NCBI RefSeq assembly: GCF_000298315.2
Contig: NZ_AEYE02000001.1
Location: 1 to 64,000, forward strand
Reading direction: 5' to 3'
From: Rhizobium grahamii CCGE 502
GTDB lineage: Bacteria; Pseudomonadota; Alphaproteobacteria; Rhizobiales; Rhizobiaceae
DNA: 64,000 nucleotides
Below the pieces are notes generated by a model that was not told the DNA's origin, did no database searches, and saw only the letters and a list, made by a program, of their open reading frames with translations. Position 1 is the first letter of the stretch, and the number at the start of each line of letters is the position of its first letter. A program made the position numbers and the translations under genes. Shown in pieces: positions 53,122-62,150 of this stretch.

Positions 53122-53286
53122 CGATCCCGTCCGTTTGTCCCCTTTTCCACCCGTCTCGTGTGGTATCATGCAGGAAAATGCGAGGAGCTACGCCTCTGCC
53201 GGTTGTCCGGCGCACGAGGCGTTCCACAGTGACAGTTCGTGACCGGAGCGGGGGGAGCCGTTCCGGCGGGTTACTGGGAGGATGAA

Positions 53287-54270
53287 ATGAAAATATTGAA
53301 TGCCTTGTTGGGCGTGACGGCCATTGCTGCCGTTTCGCTCGTTTCCGCATCCGCAATCGCTCAAACCTACCCGGAACGGACGATCACGATGGTAGTTCCG
53401 TTTGCCGCCGGCGGCCCAACGGATACCGTGGCCCGTCTGGTTGCCGAGTCGATGTCGAAGGACCTCGGTCAACAGATTGTCGTCGAAAATGTCGGCGGCG
53501 CTGGCGGTACCCTTGGTGCAGGCCGCGTCGCTCAGGCTGATGCAGATGGCTACACGCTGCTCTTGCACCACATCGGCATGGCGACCAGCGCCACGCTCTA
53601 TCGCAAGCTTGCCTATGACACCCTGAATTCCTTTGAGTATGTGGGCCTAGTGACCGACGTGCCGATGACGATCGTTGCGCGCAAGGATTTTGAGCCGGCC
53701 GACCTCAAGGGCCTTGTCGAATACGTCAAGGCCAACAAGGACAGCGTTACCGTTGCAAATGCCGGCATCGGCGCGGCTTCGCACCTGTGCGGCATGATGC
53801 TGATGAGCGCCATCCAAACGCCATTGACCACCGTTCCATACAAAGGCACTGGCCCCGCCATGACCGATCTGCTCGGCGGCCAGGTCGACATCATGTGCGA
53901 CCAGACCACCAACACGACCAAGCAGATCCAGGGCGGCACGATCAAGGCCTATGCCGTTACTTCGCCCGCACGCCTGAAGGTGCTGCCTGATGTGCCGACG
54001 GCAGTCGAAGCGGGTCTTGCCGACTTCCAGGTCGGCATCTGGCATGGGATCTATGCGCCCAAGGGCACACCGGCTGCCGTAACCGAGCGGCTGTCGAAAT
54101 CGCTACAGGTTGCCCTTAAGGACCCGAACGTTGTCGCCCGCTTCGCCGAACTCGGCACCGAGCCATCGCCGGAAGCGGATGCAACGCCGGCCGCCCTCAA
54201 GGCGAAACTCGAAGCAGAGATTGCCCGCTGGAAGCCGGTGATCGAGGCGGCGGGTCAATACGCCGACTAG
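53287..54270 (+). CDS. tctC: Tripartite tricarboxylate transporter substrate-binding protein (first copy)
   Basis: The ATG at 53287 follows GGGAGG and gives 327 residues. A Sec signal peptide (MKILNALLGVTAIAAVSLVS, cleavage near ASAIA-QTYPE) is followed by the TctC/Bug fold: ITMVVPFAAGGPTDTVARLV, IVVENVGGAGGTLGA, TVPYKGTGPAMTDLLGGQVD and PDVPTAVEAGL. It binds a carboxylate in the periplasm for the TctA/TctB membrane complex encoded next. A second, clearly different TctC is encoded at 56422, so the system may take two ligands. It is first in the tctCBA-tctC group behind the two-component genes. Confidence 0.92.
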   Translation: MKILNALLGVTAIAAVSLVSASAIAQTYPERTITMVVPFAAGGPTDTVARLVAESMSKDLGQQIVVENVGGAGGTLGAGRVAQADADGYTLLLHHIGMATSATLYRKLAYDTLNSFEYVGLVTDVPMTIVARKDFEPADLKGLVEYVKANKDSVTVANAGIGAASHLCGMMLMSAIQTPLTTVPYKGTGPAMTDLLGGQVDIMCDQTTNTTKQIQGGTIKAYAVTSPARLKVLPDVPTAVEAGLADFQVGIWHGIYAPKGTPAAVTERLSKSLQVALKDPNVVARFAELGTEPSPEADATPAALKAKLEAEIARWKPVIEAAGQYAD

Positions 54271-54391
54271 CTAGTGTCGATTGCCGCCCAGAATGGATTT
54301 CGGGCGGCGTGATCGATGCGACAGCCGACCGTCCTTTTTCGCGTTCGGGACAGCCGGCGTGCCGCGCCACGACAATCGCCAAGGGGGACAT

Positions 54392-54853
54392 ATGAAATCG
54401 CTGACATTCGACAGCACCAACGCGCTTTGCGGCACGCTTTTCATCGGGTTGGGTTGCTTCTTCATCTATCAATGTCTCGATCTTGAACTCGGCACCGCAC
54501 TGCGGATGGGGCCGGGCTATTTCCCCTTGCTGCTTGCTGTCGTCCTGACGCTTCTTGGCCTGATCGTGCTGATCCAGGCAACACGGGTCCAAGGCGAACC
54601 ATTGGGCCCGATCGCGCTGCGCGGAATGGCTTTCATTCTGCCGGCACCGATCGTCTTTGGATTTACGGTGCGCGGGATGGGCTTCGTGCCGTCGCTGTTT
54701 CTGGTATCGCTGGTCGCGGCCTTCGCATCTTCGCGGATGAAGGTGCCGCTGGCGTTGGTGCTTGCGGTCGCCATAACCCTCTTCTCGGTCATCGTCTTCA
54801 GCTATGCGCTTGGCTTGCCGTTCGAGCGGTTCGGCCCTTGGGTTCGGTTCTAG
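54392..54853 (+). CDS. tctB: Tripartite tricarboxylate transporter small membrane subunit
   Basis: The ATG at 54392 follows AAGGGGGA and gives 153 residues. Four hydrophobic segments are seen, the first near LCGTLFIGLGCFFIYQCLDL, then YFPLLLAVVLTLLGLIVLIQ, and two in the second half. The motif LGTALRMGPGYFP before TM2 is typical of TctB. It forms the small membrane partner of TctA. Its stop is nine bases ahead of tctA. The 120 bases between tctC and tctB hold no gene. Confidence 0.9.
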   Translation: MKSLTFDSTNALCGTLFIGLGCFFIYQCLDLELGTALRMGPGYFPLLLAVVLTLLGLIVLIQATRVQGEPLGPIALRGMAFILPAPIVFGFTVRGMGFVPSLFLVSLVAAFASSRMKVPLALVLAVAITLFSVIVFSYALGLPFERFGPWVRF

Positions 54854-54862
54854 GAGGCGACG

Positions 54863-56368
54863 ATGGATCTTGTCAGCAATCTCGCCTTGGGTTTCAGCAC
54901 CGCTGCCTCACCGGAAAACCTTCTTTTCTGCCTCATCGGTGTGCTGCTGGGTACGTTGATCGGTGTCTTGCCAGGGATCGGGGCGACCGCGACGATCGCC
55001 ATGCTGTTGCCGATCACCTTCCAGCTGGAGCCGGTTTCCTCGCTGATCATGCTGGCGGGCATCTACTACGGGGCACAGTATGGCGGCTCAACCACAGCGA
55101 TCCTCATCAACATGCCCGGCGAGTCATCCTCGGCTGTGACGGCGATTGACGGCTATCAGATGGCCCGTCGCGGCAGGGCAGGAGCGGCACTGTCGATTGC
55201 CGCGCTCGGCTCGTTCTTTGCCGGCACCGTCTCGACCTTCCTCGTCGCCATCTTCGCAATCCCGCTCACCGCACTTGCCCTGAAATTCGGTGCTGCGGAG
55301 TACTTCTCGTTGATGATCGTCGGCCTGGTGTCCTCGGTGGCCCTAGCGCATGGCTCGATTGTCAAAGCCCTCGCCATGGTCGCGCTCGGCCTGCTGCTTG
55401 GACTGGTCGGTACGGATATCTATACGGGAACGCCCCGCTTTACCCTCGGCATTCGCGAATATGCCGACGGACTGAATTTTGTTGCCGTTGCCGTTGGCGT
55501 GTTCGGTGTTGCGGAAATCCTGCGCAACCTGGAGGGAGAGAAGACCCGCACGGTGCTGATGGCCAAGGTTAGCGGCCTCTGGCCGACGCGCGAGGACTTC
55601 AGGCGGATGATCGCACCTGTGCTGCGTGGCACGGCGATTGGCTCCGCACTCGGGATTTTGCCGGGTGGCGGCGCCATCCTTGCCGCCTTTGCCTCCTACA
55701 CCGTGGAGAAGCGCATCTCCGATCGCCCGCAGGAGTTCGGTCACGGCGCCATTGCCGGTGTGGCCGGGCCGGAATCGGCCAACAACGCCGGTGCTCAGAC
55801 CTCATTCATTCCGTTGCTGACGCTGGGCATTCCGGCAAATCCGGTGATGGCGCTGATGGTCGGCGCAATGATCATCCAGGGGATCGTGCCGGGTCCAAAC
55901 GTGGCCACCGAGCAGCCGGCGTTGTTTTGGGGGATCATCGCATCCATGTGGATCGGCAACCTGATGCTGGTTGTGCTCAACCTGCCCCTGATCGGCCTTT
56001 GGGTTAAATTGCTGACAATTCCTTATTACGTGCTTTTCCCGATTATCATGGCCTTCTGCTCGATCGGGGTCTACAGCGTCAACAGCAACGTCTACGACCT
56101 CTACGCGGTCGCCTTTTTCGGGTTAGCCGGCTACCTGTTGGTCAAATTGCGCTGCGAGCCGGCACCGTTGCTGCTTGGGTTCGTGCTCGGACCATTGCTG
56201 GAGGAAAATCTCCGGCGTGCGATGATCCTGTCGCGCGGCGATCCGATGACGTTTGTCACACGTCCAATCAGCGCCATTTTGCTTCTGATCGCCCTTGCCG
56301 TCCTGCTGGTGGTGTTCCTGCCGTCGGTGAAGGCGAAGCGCGAGGAGGTTTTCCAGGAAGAAGACTGA
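54863..56368 (+). CDS. tctA: Tripartite tricarboxylate transporter large permease
   Basis: A 501-residue permease with about twelve membrane segments, in two TctA halves. Family signatures are VLPGIGATATIAMLLPITFQ, YYGAQYGGSTTAILINMPGE and, in the second half, ILPGGGAILAAFASYTVEKR and EFGHGAIAGVAGPESANNAG followed by PLLTLGIPANPVMALM. It moves a carboxylate across the inner membrane using the ion gradient. The ATG at 54863 follows TAGGAGG. The order C-B-A matches characterised TTT systems. Confidence 0.95.
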   Translation: MDLVSNLALGFSTAASPENLLFCLIGVLLGTLIGVLPGIGATATIAMLLPITFQLEPVSSLIMLAGIYYGAQYGGSTTAILINMPGESSSAVTAIDGYQMARRGRAGAALSIAALGSFFAGTVSTFLVAIFAIPLTALALKFGAAEYFSLMIVGLVSSVALAHGSIVKALAMVALGLLLGLVGTDIYTGTPRFTLGIREYADGLNFVAVAVGVFGVAEILRNLEGEKTRTVLMAKVSGLWPTREDFRRMIAPVLRGTAIGSALGILPGGGAILAAFASYTVEKRISDRPQEFGHGAIAGVAGPESANNAGAQTSFIPLLTLGIPANPVMALMVGAMIIQGIVPGPNVATEQPALFWGIIASMWIGNLMLVVLNLPLIGLWVKLLTIPYYVLFPIIMAFCSIGVYSVNSNVYDLYAVAFFGLAGYLLVKLRCEPAPLLLGFVLGPLLEENLRRAMILSRGDPMTFVTRPISAILLLIALAVLLVVFLPSVKAKREEVFQEED

Positions 56369-56421
56369 GGGAACGAAATGGCATCACGCCGACAAACAGA
56401 CCGCAACGAGGAGGAATAAGG

Positions 56422-57411
56422 ATGACGAAACTGAACCTGACCCGACGCAGCACGCTTGCTGCGGGCCTTGCTGTGGGCGCGGCGTTGGTCGCCGCATCAC
56501 CATCGCGAGCGGCAGATTTTCCTGATCGGCAGGTGACGATGGTCGTCCCGTTTGCAGCCGGCGGATCGACGGACGTCGTTGCCCGCATCCTCGCGCAGAA
56601 GATGTCCGAGGATCTGGGCCAGCAGGTGATCGTGCAGAACGTCGCAGGCGCAGGCGGAAATCTCGGCGCAGGCAATGTTGCGCGCGCCGATGCTGACGGC
56701 TACACGATCCTGATGGGGACCGTCGCGACCCACGCGCTCAATCCGTTGATCCTGAAGTCAACCCCATACGATCCTGAAAAGGATTTTGCGCCGATCTCGC
56801 TGTTGGTCGTCGTTCCGAACGTTCTCGTCGTCAATCCCGAATTGCCGGCCAAAACGGTTGCCGAACTGGTGGCGCTCCTCAAGACCAATCCAGGCACATA
56901 TAGCTATGCCTCCTCCGGCAATGGCACGCCGCTGCATCTCTCCGGTGAGCTTTTCAGGGCGATGGCGGGCGTAGAAATGGAGCACATCCCCTACAAGGGG
57001 TCAGGCCCGGCGCTGAATGATGTCCTTGGCAATCAGGTTCCGATCATGTTTGACAACCTGCCGTCCTCGTCTGGCCACATCAAGAGCGGCACGCTGCGTG
57101 CGCTTGCGGTTACCACCAAGGAACGCGCGCCATCCTTCCCCGATGTGCCGACCGTTGCCGAGACCGTTCCCGGCTATGAAACCTATACCTGGAACGCGCT
57201 GTTTGCTCCCGCCGGCACCCCCGCGGATGTCGTAGCCCGTCTGAACTCGGCAGCCAACAAGGCGCTCGCCGATCCTGAAGTGGGCAAGCGAATGGCCGAG
57301 TTCAGTGCCGTTATCGTGGGTTCCACACCGGAAGAGCTCGCTGCCCACGTCAAGGCGGAGATTGCCAAGTGGACACCCTTCGTGCGTGACGCCAAGATCG
57401 AGCTCGAATAG
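56422..57411 (+). CDS. tctC: Tripartite tricarboxylate transporter substrate-binding protein (second copy)
   Basis: A 329-residue TctC/Bug protein starting at ATG 56422 after GAGGAGGAATAAGG. Its signal sequence holds a double arginine (NLTRRSTLAAGLAVGAALVA), so Tat export is possible; the first TctC has an ordinary Sec signal. The mature part follows the same pattern (VTMVVPFAAGGSTDVVARIL, VIVQNVAGAGGNLGA, HIPYKGSGPALNDVLGNQVP). It lies 53 bases after tctA, in the same operon. Two binding proteins for one membrane complex suggest a widened or switched substrate range. Confidence 0.92.
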   Translation: MTKLNLTRRSTLAAGLAVGAALVAASPSRAADFPDRQVTMVVPFAAGGSTDVVARILAQKMSEDLGQQVIVQNVAGAGGNLGAGNVARADADGYTILMGTVATHALNPLILKSTPYDPEKDFAPISLLVVVPNVLVVNPELPAKTVAELVALLKTNPGTYSYASSGNGTPLHLSGELFRAMAGVEMEHIPYKGSGPALNDVLGNQVPIMFDNLPSSSGHIKSGTLRALAVTTKERAPSFPDVPTVAETVPGYETYTWNALFAPAGTPADVVARLNSAANKALADPEVGKRMAEFSAVIVGSTPEELAAHVKAEIAKWTPFVRDAKIELE

Positions 57412-57761
57412 CCACCGCGAATCTTTTGCGCCGTCTGCACAGCGTGCGTTGGAAATCCGTCGCTTGCTCGAAGGGTAGGACCTGCGAGAAAATCGTCGAT
57501 TGGCTGGTACTCTGCTCGGCGAATACCATTCTTCAGGCGTGCGTCAGCTTTGGGACCCAAAAGCAAAAGGGCACACCTGAGGTTTGGAACGGCGCTTTTG
57601 CCGACCGCCTGGAATATTTTGTGGGGCTTAATACCGGCTAAACGTCGGCGGTTCGCGCAGGCAAGCACAATCGGTCAAAGTGCCTGAAGGCGCCGCTAGG
57701 AATTCCTTTCGGTTGCCGGAGTGGCGCGCTTGTTAACCTGAAAAATGAATTCGGAACACCC
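57412..57761. other. Intergenic region without a recognisable gene
   Basis: About 350 bases after the tct operon. A 71-codon plus frame at 57426-57641 has no domain and no ribosome site. No strong terminator hairpin was found. The promoter for the membrane-protein pair downstream presumably lies here. Confidence 0.35.
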
Positions 57762-58517
57762 ATGACAACGGTTGCAAGCATATCGTCTACGATCACGGCC
57801 TCGTTCCTTGGTTCGCTGGTTGAAGTCGTAGAGGCTTTCACGATTATCCTGGCGGTTGGCGTTACGCAGGGTTGGCGACCGGCTTTCCTTGGCACCGGCT
57901 TGGCAATTGCAGTTCTGGCGGTCCTTGTGCTCACGCTCGGACCCCTTCTTGGGATGATTCCGATCGAGCTCATGCAGTTTGTGATCGGGACGCTGCTGAT
58001 TCTGTTCGGAATGCGATGGCTACGAAAGGCGATCCTCAGGGCGGCAGGCTTTATTGCCTTGCATGATGAGGAGAAAGCCTTCGTACAAGAGACGAACAAA
58101 CTTCGCATGCAGACCTCCGATCGCCGCGCAAATCTACTGGCAGCCATCACGGCCTTCAAGGCGGTTCTCCTCGAAGGCATCGAGGTCGTATTCATTGTCA
58201 TTGCGACTGGCGCCGGCCGTGGGATGATCGGCTACGCAAGTGTTGGCGCGGTTGCGGCTTGTCTATTGGTTCTTGTCGTCGGTTTCGCTGTACACAAACC
58301 CCTATCGACTGTCCCGGAAAACAGCCTCAAGTTTGCCGTCGGACTGCTCCTGAGCGCCTTCGGAATTTTTTGGGTGGGCGAGGGGATTGGTGCGGAATGG
58401 CCGGGAGACGATCTGGCCCTGCTGTCGATCCTTTTAGTGCTCATCCTGGCCTCTTTCGCGTTGGTAAGAACGCTCCAGCGCTATCGTGCCAACCAGGTCA
58501 GGCAGGTCGTCAGATGA
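57762..58517 (+). CDS. Membrane protein with two ExxE-type repeats (COG4280-like), unknown function
   Basis: A 251-residue protein with six or seven membrane segments in two similar halves. Each half starts with an acidic helix: SLVEVVEAFTIILAVG near residue 18 and VLLEGIEVVFIVIATG near residue 135. Paired acidic residues in repeated helices recall cation transporters such as the GDT1/UPF0016 and FTR1 families, but the match is by pattern only. A cytoplasmic loop (EEKAFVQETNKLRMQTSDRR) separates the halves. Its last four bases overlap the next gene (ATGA). Metal or proton-linked transport is possible and untested. Confidence 0.8.
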   Translation: MTTVASISSTITASFLGSLVEVVEAFTIILAVGVTQGWRPAFLGTGLAIAVLAVLVLTLGPLLGMIPIELMQFVIGTLLILFGMRWLRKAILRAAGFIALHDEEKAFVQETNKLRMQTSDRRANLLAAITAFKAVLLEGIEVVFIVIATGAGRGMIGYASVGAVAACLLVLVVGFAVHKPLSTVPENSLKFAVGLLLSAFGIFWVGEGIGAEWPGDDLALLSILLVLILASFALVRTLQRYRANQVRQVVR

Positions 58518-58789
58518 AAATCCTGAGGATGGCTCTAAACGAAATCATCGGCATGTTCATCGATGATGGTGCCGTTGCGCTCCTGACGATCGCGCTGATC
58601 GCGGGCGTTGGGTTGATGGTGAAGCTCGGGATGATCGGAGGATTGACAGGCGCCTGCCTGCTTTTCCTGGGATGCCTGATAATTCTTGCGGAGAGTGTTG
58701 CTCGGGTGGCTCGACGCAAGGTGAAAGGACTGATCCACACCCAAAGCCTCGATAGAAACCATGCGCCCGAGAGTACGCGTCTACCTTGA
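58514..58789 (+). CDS. Small membrane protein coupled to the COG4280-like gene
   Basis: A 91-residue protein whose ATG (58514) overlaps the previous stop in an ATGA. Two hydrophobic segments are seen: GAVALLTIALIAGVGLMVKL (about 19-38) and GGLTGACLLFLGCLIILAES (about 42-61), followed by a basic tail (RVARRKVKG). No family recognised. The tight overlap suggests it is a partner subunit of the larger membrane protein. Confidence 0.75.
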   Translation: MKILRMALNEIIGMFIDDGAVALLTIALIAGVGLMVKLGMIGGLTGACLLFLGCLIILAESVARVARRKVKGLIHTQSLDRNHAPESTRLP

Positions 58790-58827
58790 TTTTTAAGTAG
58801 ACCCCGCCAGGCGCCGCCTCTCCACCG

Positions 58828-61104
58828 TCAATCGTTGGTATCGGGATGCGTCGCTGCCTTCAGATCGGCAAGGCCACGATTGGCGTCCTTGTTGCCCGTC
58901 GCAGCAGCAGCCGTGAATATTCGCTCAGCGTCGCCGTACATAGTCATGCTCAAATAGGCATATCCGCGCAGCACCATCAGGTCGATCGGCTCCTGCCGGA
59001 GTTGTGCACGCTGATCGAGGTATATCAGGGTCTCGCGATAGCGCTTGGCGCCGAAGGCTGCGACGGCCCTGTCGGCCAAGATCGCGACCTGCAGTTCGGC
59101 CGCACGCTGTTGTGTCTGCGGTGCTTTCGTGGCCGCGACGGCAGCGTTGTTGGACAGACCGGCGCGTAAATACGCGAGGCTTTGGCCATAGGCTGCATCT
59201 TCGCGTGTCTTGCGGTTCGGACTGGCCAGCGCCGCCTCGAACGCTTTTGCTGCCTCCATGGGGCGATTGATGTCCATCAGGCACCAGCCACGCGACAGCG
59301 CCGTTTCCGGATCGAGCAACTGCGCATTCACCGTGGTGGTGCATCCGCGCAGTTGCCGCGCGCCGCGGCGAACCGTTACCGTTTGCAGCGCAGGCTGGCG
59401 TGCGACTTCGGTGCGTTGCGGGGGCGCCTTGACGATCTCGGGCGGCGAAGCGGTTTCGCCCTGCGGTACCGTCTGCCCAGGCGGCGGCAGCGGCCGCTGT
59501 GTGGCTTGCCGGTTGCCTGTCTCGCCCAGTTGCGCAATGCGGTCGGACTTGCCTGCCCAAAGGCGCTGGATCTCGGCGACGCCCGCCCGGTCGCGCAGCT
59601 GCTGACGTGTAATGGCCAATCCGTAGGCGGACGGCTCGTCGTCCGGTTTCCAACGCAATGCCGTTTCGAACCAGCGCGCTGCCGTCTGCGGCTGGTTGAG
59701 CGTTCGGGCAAACCAACCGAACTGTTGCGCCGTCGGCACATATTTCTGCGCGATGACCTCCGTCGCCATGCGCGAAAGCACTTCTTCGCTAAGGTTGGCG
59801 GGCGGCTGCAGCGCCATCAGATTTGCCGTCGCCGCAAGATAGGTCGCCGTCGCATCCTTGGAGGTGCCGCGCCACTTGTAGACCACTTCCTCCGCCTCCT
59901 GGGGCCTTTTCTCGGCGATTAACGCCAGCGCCAGGCCTTGGGAGGCAAGAGCCGTGTCTTCCTTCTCATGTGCTGCCCGGAACCATTTTTCCGCGTCCGC
60001 ATAATTCTCCCGGCGAAGCTGGTACCAACCAAGTAGAAGGCTGTCGGAGGCAAGCCCTTCGGTTTCGGCGAGTCGTTGGACAATCGAGAGATAAGCCGGG
60101 GCCACGGCAAGATCGGGGTCGTCGTTGCCGGCGGCGACGAAGCGGCGCGCCAAGTCGTTTCGAATGCTGTCGAATTCGCGGCCGCCGTTGCCGTCAGGAC
60201 GCTCGAGCGCCAGGAGATCCTGCATCGTCGCGTAGGACAGCAAAGCGGACGCTTTCTGGACGGTTGCCAGACGTTCCTGCGGATTCGTGCAGTTCTTCAG
60301 AATATAGACGTAGGTATCTCGGGCGCGTGGCGCGCGATCCGTCCTTGCGAACGCCTCCGCAACTCTCCAGAGCACATCGATGTCGCTGCAGGTGAGAAGG
60401 CTCGGCGTATTGGCGCCGATCTGAATGACGGTTGCGTATTGCTTCAGGTCGGAGGCATTGACGAGGCGTGCGCGGGCCTCGGCGACATCCAACCGGTCCA
60501 GCAAATCCGGCGGCGGCTGCCATCCCGAGTCGGAAACTTGCCGATCGGCAATGGCCTTGCGGAGTTCTGCGTAGCGCCCCTCCGAGTATAGTTGCCACAT
60601 TTGCTCCAACTGCGGGTCGCCGCCCTGCGGAACAGCCAGAGGATCGGCCGGCGGCACCCAGTTCGGGTACAGCGCCTGCAGCCGCGCGATCTCCGCCTGC
60701 AATCGCGCCTTGTCGCCGCGGCTGGCGAAATAGCGCAATGCGCTCTCGTCGACTTTTGGCTGTGCGGGCTTTGCTGGCGGGGCGGCGCTTGGCTGCTGCT
60801 GCGGTGCCTGCGCAACCACGACCGAATTCCCGGCCGGTTCACCCGCGATCTCGCTCTCTTGAGGCGCCGGCGGCGGGACTGTAGTTGCCGCCTGCAGCCG
60901 ATCGGCAATCGCCTGGACGTCGATTTGCGGCTTGGGGCTGACCTCCGGCCCCGTGACACGACTCATAAGCATGAATTGCGGCGCAGGCGCTTGAGCCATT
61001 GTGCGGAAGCCCAGCATCTCCTGTAGCGCTGCGCGATCCTTCAGGGCGGCCACCAGACCGGCCACCGCCACCGCAACAACAATTGCAACGGATGAGGATT
61101 TCAC
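58828..61104 (-). CDS. TPR-repeat protein of the cellulose operon (BcsK-like)
   Basis: I choose the GTG at 61104, which makes a GTGA overlap with the bcsZ stop and has GGAG seven bases ahead; a GTG at 61110 is also possible. The 758-residue protein has an N-terminal anchor (SSVAIVVAVAVAGLVAAL), a Pro/Ala/Gln-rich linker (about 60-120) and TPR-like helical repeats through most of the rest. A second Pro/Gln linker lies near 540-590. There is no C-terminal outer-membrane barrel, unlike BcsC. In rhizobial cellulose operons a TPR protein (called BcsK) stands at this place behind bcsA-bcsB-bcsZ. It may organise export through the periplasm. Confidence 0.82.
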   Translation of the reverse strand: MKSSSVAIVVAVAVAGLVAALKDRAALQEMLGFRTMAQAPAPQFMLMSRVTGPEVSPKPQIDVQAIADRLQAATTVPPPAPQESEIAGEPAGNSVVVAQAPQQQPSAAPPAKPAQPKVDESALRYFASRGDKARLQAEIARLQALYPNWVPPADPLAVPQGGDPQLEQMWQLYSEGRYAELRKAIADRQVSDSGWQPPPDLLDRLDVAEARARLVNASDLKQYATVIQIGANTPSLLTCSDIDVLWRVAEAFARTDRAPRARDTYVYILKNCTNPQERLATVQKASALLSYATMQDLLALERPDGNGGREFDSIRNDLARRFVAAGNDDPDLAVAPAYLSIVQRLAETEGLASDSLLLGWYQLRRENYADAEKWFRAAHEKEDTALASQGLALALIAEKRPQEAEEVVYKWRGTSKDATATYLAATANLMALQPPANLSEEVLSRMATEVIAQKYVPTAQQFGWFARTLNQPQTAARWFETALRWKPDDEPSAYGLAITRQQLRDRAGVAEIQRLWAGKSDRIAQLGETGNRQATQRPLPPPGQTVPQGETASPPEIVKAPPQRTEVARQPALQTVTVRRGARQLRGCTTTVNAQLLDPETALSRGWCLMDINRPMEAAKAFEAALASPNRKTREDAAYGQSLAYLRAGLSNNAAVAATKAPQTQQRAAELQVAILADRAVAAFGAKRYRETLIYLDQRAQLRQEPIDLMVLRGYAYLSMTMYGDAERIFTAAAATGNKDANRGLADLKAATHPDTND

Positions 61105-62150
61105 AGACACTCCGGATGCTTCTCCCCGATAAATGCCAACCCAAGAAGATGAAGGGTCGATGGATAGTAGAGCGATGGCTCAAACCGCTGCGACGACTCA
61201 GGCAGCTTCGTACCGTTTGTCACACAGGCCACGACATCGTTAACAATTCGATAACCGGGGTCCGGCAGCAGCGTTTTCGGCTTGCCGGACGTGAGGTCGA
61301 TCGTCGCCGGCACGCCGTCCTCGGCGGTCATTCCCTCGCGCAATCTTGCCAGCAGAGCCTTGTCCGAAACTCCCGCGCGAACGAGGTAGAGCGGGATTCG
61401 CAGGCTATTGTATCCAAATTCCGCGTCGAAGCCGGCGGCGGGCACCGGCATACGATGGAGGCTCACCCAGTCAGCGGGCAGCTTACGTGGGCCGAACTGC
61501 ATGGCGCGCAGCAGCGCCAGACCGTCGTCGGACAGTTTCTGCCAGGCGTCTGACGGCGCAAGCAGCGCCATCACTGGGATTGCTTCATAGACCCAGTAGG
61601 AGGGATTGATGATCGGGCCATCCTTGCGATCGGGAGAATCGAAACCGCTGGCGCCTGGCAGCAGCAGCGTACGTCCACCTGAATTGATCACGAGGTGCGA
61701 CAGCAGCGCCTGCGCCATCTTTGCGGCCGCCTCGATATACTCGCTCTTCTTCCAAGTGGACCCCGCAAGGGCCAAGGCATAGGCAATCAGGAGGTCGCCA
61801 TCCGACGCATTGTTGGTATCGGTGATGTGAGGCGTGACCGTGGGATCCCATTTCCAGGCGGCGAGGCCGTCGTCGCGCAACAAGAGCTCGGTACGCGTGA
61901 AATACCATATCTGCTCGAAATCAGCGGGGCTGTTGGCAAGGTAGGCGAGCAGCAGACCATAACCTTGACCTTCGCTGTGGCTGATATTGCCGTTTGCATC
62001 ATCGACAATGCGGCCGCTCGCATCGAGAAACTTCGCCTTGTACGCGCCCCATGCTTCCGGGGTGATCCCCGGACCTTGCGCTTCGGCGGACTGGCAGAAA
62101 GCGGCAACCGCAAAGCTTGCGGCCCAGATCAGTTTTAGAAGCCTCTTCAT
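61101..62150 (-). CDS. bcsZ: Periplasmic endo-beta-1,4-glucanase of the cellulose operon (GH8)
   Basis: The ATG at 62150 makes an ATGA overlap with bcsB and gives 349 residues. A signal peptide (MKRLLKLIWAASFAVAAFCQ, cleavage near AEA-QGPG) precedes a glycoside hydrolase family 8 domain. Marks are NISHSEGQGYGLLLAYLAN with the catalytic-acid glutamate, TDTNNASDGDLLIAYALALA with the base-region aspartate, and INPSYWVYEAIPVM. BcsZ (CelC in rhizobia) trims nascent cellulose in the periplasm and tunes fibre yield; in Rhizobium leguminosarum bv. trifolii CelC2 also acts on root-hair walls. It is flanked by bcsB and the TPR gene. Confidence 0.93.
   Translation of the reverse strand: MKRLLKLIWAASFAVAAFCQSAEAQGPGITPEAWGAYKAKFLDASGRIVDDANGNISHSEGQGYGLLLAYLANSPADFEQIWYFTRTELLLRDDGLAAWKWDPTVTPHITDTNNASDGDLLIAYALALAGSTWKKSEYIEAAAKMAQALLSHLVINSGGRTLLLPGASGFDSPDRKDGPIINPSYWVYEAIPVMALLAPSDAWQKLSDDGLALLRAMQFGPRKLPADWVSLHRMPVPAAGFDAEFGYNSLRIPLYLVRAGVSDKALLARLREGMTAEDGVPATIDLTSGKPKTLLPDPGYRIVNDVVACVTNGTKLPESSQRFEPSLYYPSTLHLLGLAFIGEKHPECL

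Noticed and set aside
53122-53286. Sigma-54 (-24/-12) promoter ahead of tctC
   Set aside because: I looked for GG and GC ten bases apart in the expected context (TGGCAC then TTGC) and found no good match by eye.
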